Below are positions 61,374 to 64,000 of a DNA stretch of 64,000 bases, piece by piece. Within the stretch, counting starts at the first letter, position 1, and each line of letters starts with the position of its first letter. Source of the DNA: Pampus argenteus. Its lineage: Eukaryota; Chordata; Actinopteri; Scombriformes; Stromateidae. The stretch lies in the NCBI GenBank assembly GCA_036937835.1, contig CM072861.1:2165001-2229000 (forward strand). Direction: 5' to 3'. The translations under genes were made by a program, and so were the position numbers. A model generated the notes under the pieces. It was given only the letters and a program-made list of their open reading frames with translations, searched no databases and was not told the DNA's origin.

Positions 61374-64000
61374 TCAATCAAAACCATGTTTGCCATCAAC
61401 GAGTAACTGATTTCTAATGATTAGGACCAAAAAACTCACTTCTGGGAGCTTCCTGCAGCTTTTACTGTAACATTTGTAAAAATAGCTTTCTCTCAGGCCA
61501 AAACTGACAACTACAGTTTTTCTTAAACAAGGAGCAATATTTTCAATCAAAACCATGTTTGCCATCAACAAGTAACTGATTTCTAATGATTAGGACCAAA
61601 AAAACTCACTTCTGAGAGCTTCCTGCAGCTTTTACTGTAACATTTGTAAAAATAGCTTTGTCTCAGGCCAAAACTGACAACTACAGTTTTTCTTAAACAA
61701 GGAGCAATATTTTCAATCAAAACCATGTTTGCCATCAACAAGTAACTGATTTCTAATGATTAGGACCAAAAAACTCACTTCTGAGAGCTTCCTGCAGCTT
61801 TTACTGTAACATTTGTAAAAATAGCTTTCTCTCAGGCCAAAACTGACAACTACAGTTTTTCTTAAACAAGGAGCAATATTTTCAATCAAAACCATGTTTG
61901 CCATCAACAAGTAACTGATTTCTAATGATTAGGAGCCCAAAAATAACTCCTGAGAGCTTCCTGCAGCTTTTACTGTAACATTTGTAAAAATAGCTTTCTC
62001 TCAGGCCAAAACTGACAACTACAGTTTTTCTTAAACAAGGAGCAATATTTTCAATCAAAACCATGTTTGCCATCAACAAGTAACTGATTTCTAATGATTA
62101 GGACCAAAAAACTCACTTCTGAGAGCTTCCTGCAGCTTTTACTGTAACATTTGTAAAAATAGCTTTCTCTCAGGCCAAAACTGACAACTACAGTTTTTCT
62201 TAAACAAGAAGCAATATTTTCAATCAAAACCATGTTTGCCATCAACAAGTAACTGATTTCTAATGATTAGGACCAAAAAACTCACTTCTGAGAGCTTCCT
62301 GCAGCTTTTACTGTAACATTTGTAAAAATAGCTTTCTCTCAGGCCAAAACTGACAACTACAGTTTTTCTTAAACAAGGAGCAATATTTTCAATCAAAACC
62401 ATGTTTGCCATCAACAAGTAACTGATTTCTAATGATTAGGACCAAAAAAACTCACTTCTGAGAGCTTCCTGCAGCTTTTACTGTAACATTTGTAAAAATA
62501 GCTTTGTCTCAGGCCAAAACTGACAACTACAGTTTTTCTTAAACAAGGAGCAATATTTTCAATGAAAACCATGTTTGCCATCAACAAGTAACTGATTTCT
62601 AATGATTAGGACCAAAAAACTCACTTCTGAGAGCTTCCTGCAGCTTTTACTGTAACATTTGTAAAAAATAGCTTTCTCTCAGGCCAAAACTGACAACTAC
62701 AGTTTTTCTTAAACAAGGATCAATATTTTCAATCAAAACCATGTTTGCCATCAACAAGTAACTGATTTCTAATGATTAGGACCAAAACACTCACTTCTGA
62801 GAGCTTCCTGCAGCTTTTACTGTAACATTTGTAAAAATAGCTTTCTCTCAGGCCAAAACTGACAACTACAGTTTTTCTTAAACAAGGATCAATATTTTCA
62901 ATCAAAACCATGTTTGCCATCAACAAGTAACTGATTTCTAATGATTAGGACCAAAAAACTCACTTCTGAGAGCTTCCTGCAGCTTTTACTGTAACATTTG
63001 TAAAAATAGCTTTCTCTCAGGCCAAAACTGACAACTACAGTTTTTCTTAAACAAGGATCAATATTTTCAACAAAACCATGTTTGCCATCAACAAGTAACT
63101 GATTTCTAATGATTAGGACCAAAAAACTCACTTCTGAGAGCTTCCTGCAGCTTTTACTGTAACATTTGTAAAAATAGCTTTCTCTCAGGCCAAAACTGAC
63201 AACTACAGTTTTTCTTAAACAAGGAGCAATATTTTCAATCAAAACCATGTTTGCCATCAACAAGTATCTGATTTCTAATGATTAGGACCAAAAAACTCAC
63301 TTCTGAGAGCTTCCTGCAGCTTTTACTGTAACATTTGTAAAAATAGCTTTGTCTCAGGCCAAAACTGACAACTACAGTTTTTCTTAAACAAGGAGCAATA
63401 TTTTCAATGAAAACCATGTTTGCCATCAACAAGTAACTGATTTCTAATGATTAGGACCAAAAAACTCACTTCTGAGAGCTTCCTGCAGCTTTTACTGTAA
63501 CATTTGTAAAAATAGCTTTGTCTCAGGCCAAAACTGACAACTACAGTTTTTCTTAAACAAGGAGCAATATTTTCAATCAAAACCATGTTTGCCATCAACA
63601 AGTAACTGATTTCTAATGATTAGGACCAAAAAACTCACTTCTGAGAGATTCCTGCAGCTTTTACTGTAACATTTGTAAAAATAGCTTTCTCTCAGGCCAA
63701 AACTGACAACTACAGTTTTTCTTAAACAAGGATCAATATTTTCAACAAAACCATGTTTGCCATCAACAAGTAACTGATTTCTAATGATTAGGACCAAAAA
63801 ACTCACTTCTGAGAGCTTCCTGCAGCTTTTACTGTAACATTTGTAAAAATAGCTTTCTCTCAGGCCAAAACTGACAACTACAGTTTTTCTTAAACAAGGA
63901 GCAATATTTTCAATGAAAACCATGTTTGCCATCAACAAGTAACTGATTTCTAATGATTAGGACCAAAAAACTCACTTCTGAGAGCTTCCTGCAGCTTTTA
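61374..64000 (-). repeat. 21-monomer higher-order repeat, copy 3 (partial, runs off the window)
   Basis: Matches 53940 onward at a constant offset of 7434 bp to the end of the window. It shares the CAAAACACTCAC change (about 62784) with copy 2 and not with copy 1, so it derives from copy 2 or a shared parent. The unit is cut by the window edge in mid-monomer. Confidence 0.88.

Larger units (their letters stand above)
22211..64000 (-). repeat. 169-bp satellite array, right (reverse) arm
   Basis: About 247 copies of the same monomer, all on the opposite strand, run from the junction to the window end, where the last monomer is cut. The subfamilies are those of the left arm, but higher-order structure is stronger: 7-, 6-, 21- and 26-monomer units are repeated with few differences. 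Some variants were seen only on this side: 170-bp monomers with the E marker, a six-A tract before TAGC, and a block variant lacking A131G. Because the strand flips, G over C and T over A skew reverse at 22210. No non-satellite sequence was found in this arm. Confidence 0.97.

Noticed and set aside
121..63938. More than 200 overlapping open frames of 64-65 or about 120 codons, one per monomer, as protein genes
   Set aside because: They are one frame repeated by tandem duplication. Most of the calls rely on TTG starts, overlap their neighbours by 29 bp, and have no promoter, intron signals or recognisable domain. As 169 is not divisible by three, each strand is one cyclic reading ring of 169 codons, in which a 65-codon gap between stops is unremarkable.
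1..64000. CRISPR array
   Set aside because: The period is 169 bp with no repeat/spacer alternation; the whole unit is conserved. There are no cas genes.
1..64000. Primate alpha satellite (171 bp)
   Set aside because: The period is close but not equal, and the monomer does not resemble the alpha satellite consensus as I know it.
1..64000. tRNA-derived SINE, RNA polymerase III promoter boxes, telomeric repeats or rRNA spacer
   Set aside because: I saw no clear A/B box pair, no telomere-type hexamers and no poly(A)-ended element in the monomer or between monomers.
22320..64000. A different satellite family in the right half
   Set aside because: It reads as new on the + strand but is the reverse complement of the same monomer with the same subfamilies.

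Overview
The whole 64 kb window is one uninterrupted satellite DNA array built from a single 169-bp monomer (about 379 copies, 34% G+C). I find no supportable protein-coding gene, RNA gene, transposon or unique sequence. A nucleosome-length, head-to-tail, highly uniform and AT-rich repeat is typical of eukaryotic centromeric or pericentromeric heterochromatin. I do not recognise the satellite family and cannot name the species. The consensus monomer has no CpG dinucleotide, which fits a genome with long-standing cytosine methylation (vertebrate or plant, for example), but that is only a hint.

The array has two arms of opposite orientation. Positions 1-22210 (about 131 monomers) run on the + strand. 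Positions 22211-64000 (about 247 monomers) are the same repeat on the - strand. The switch is a clean head-to-head fold-back junction with 2 bp of microhomology, a 15-nt loop and a 44-bp nearly perfect stem. The arms are not perfect mirror images. The first base of the right arm mirrors left position 21722, so 488 bp of the left arm (about three monomers) has no partner. Further out the same landmark monomers recur in mirror order, but further from the junction on the right, as if the right arm has grown by whole monomers.

Monomers fall into recognisable subfamilies. I number the monomer from the first T of TTGTTGATGG. Markers used throughout: C or A at 38 ('GCTCC'/'GATCC'); C40T ('GCTTC'); G44T; A49T; G or C at 82 ('E'/'Q', after the residue in the open frame); a six-substitution block at 131-145 ('block variant', ending GGGCTCC); a seventh T after position 143 (170 bp); and a 1-bp deletion at 24-28 giving GTTG (168 bp). 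Their order defines nested higher-order repeats. On the left these are a 5.9-kb spaced duplication, an 18-monomer repeat (3045 bp) and two 4-monomer repeats. On the right they are a 7-monomer repeat (1184 bp, five full copies), a 26-monomer tandem duplication (4397 bp), a 6-monomer duplication (1014 bp) and a 21-monomer repeat (3549 bp), plus long-range copies.

There is no gene network to describe. The biology here is structural: a satellite evolving by unequal exchange or replication slippage in whole-monomer steps, with one orientation switch. Both window ends cut through monomers, so the array continues beyond both edges.
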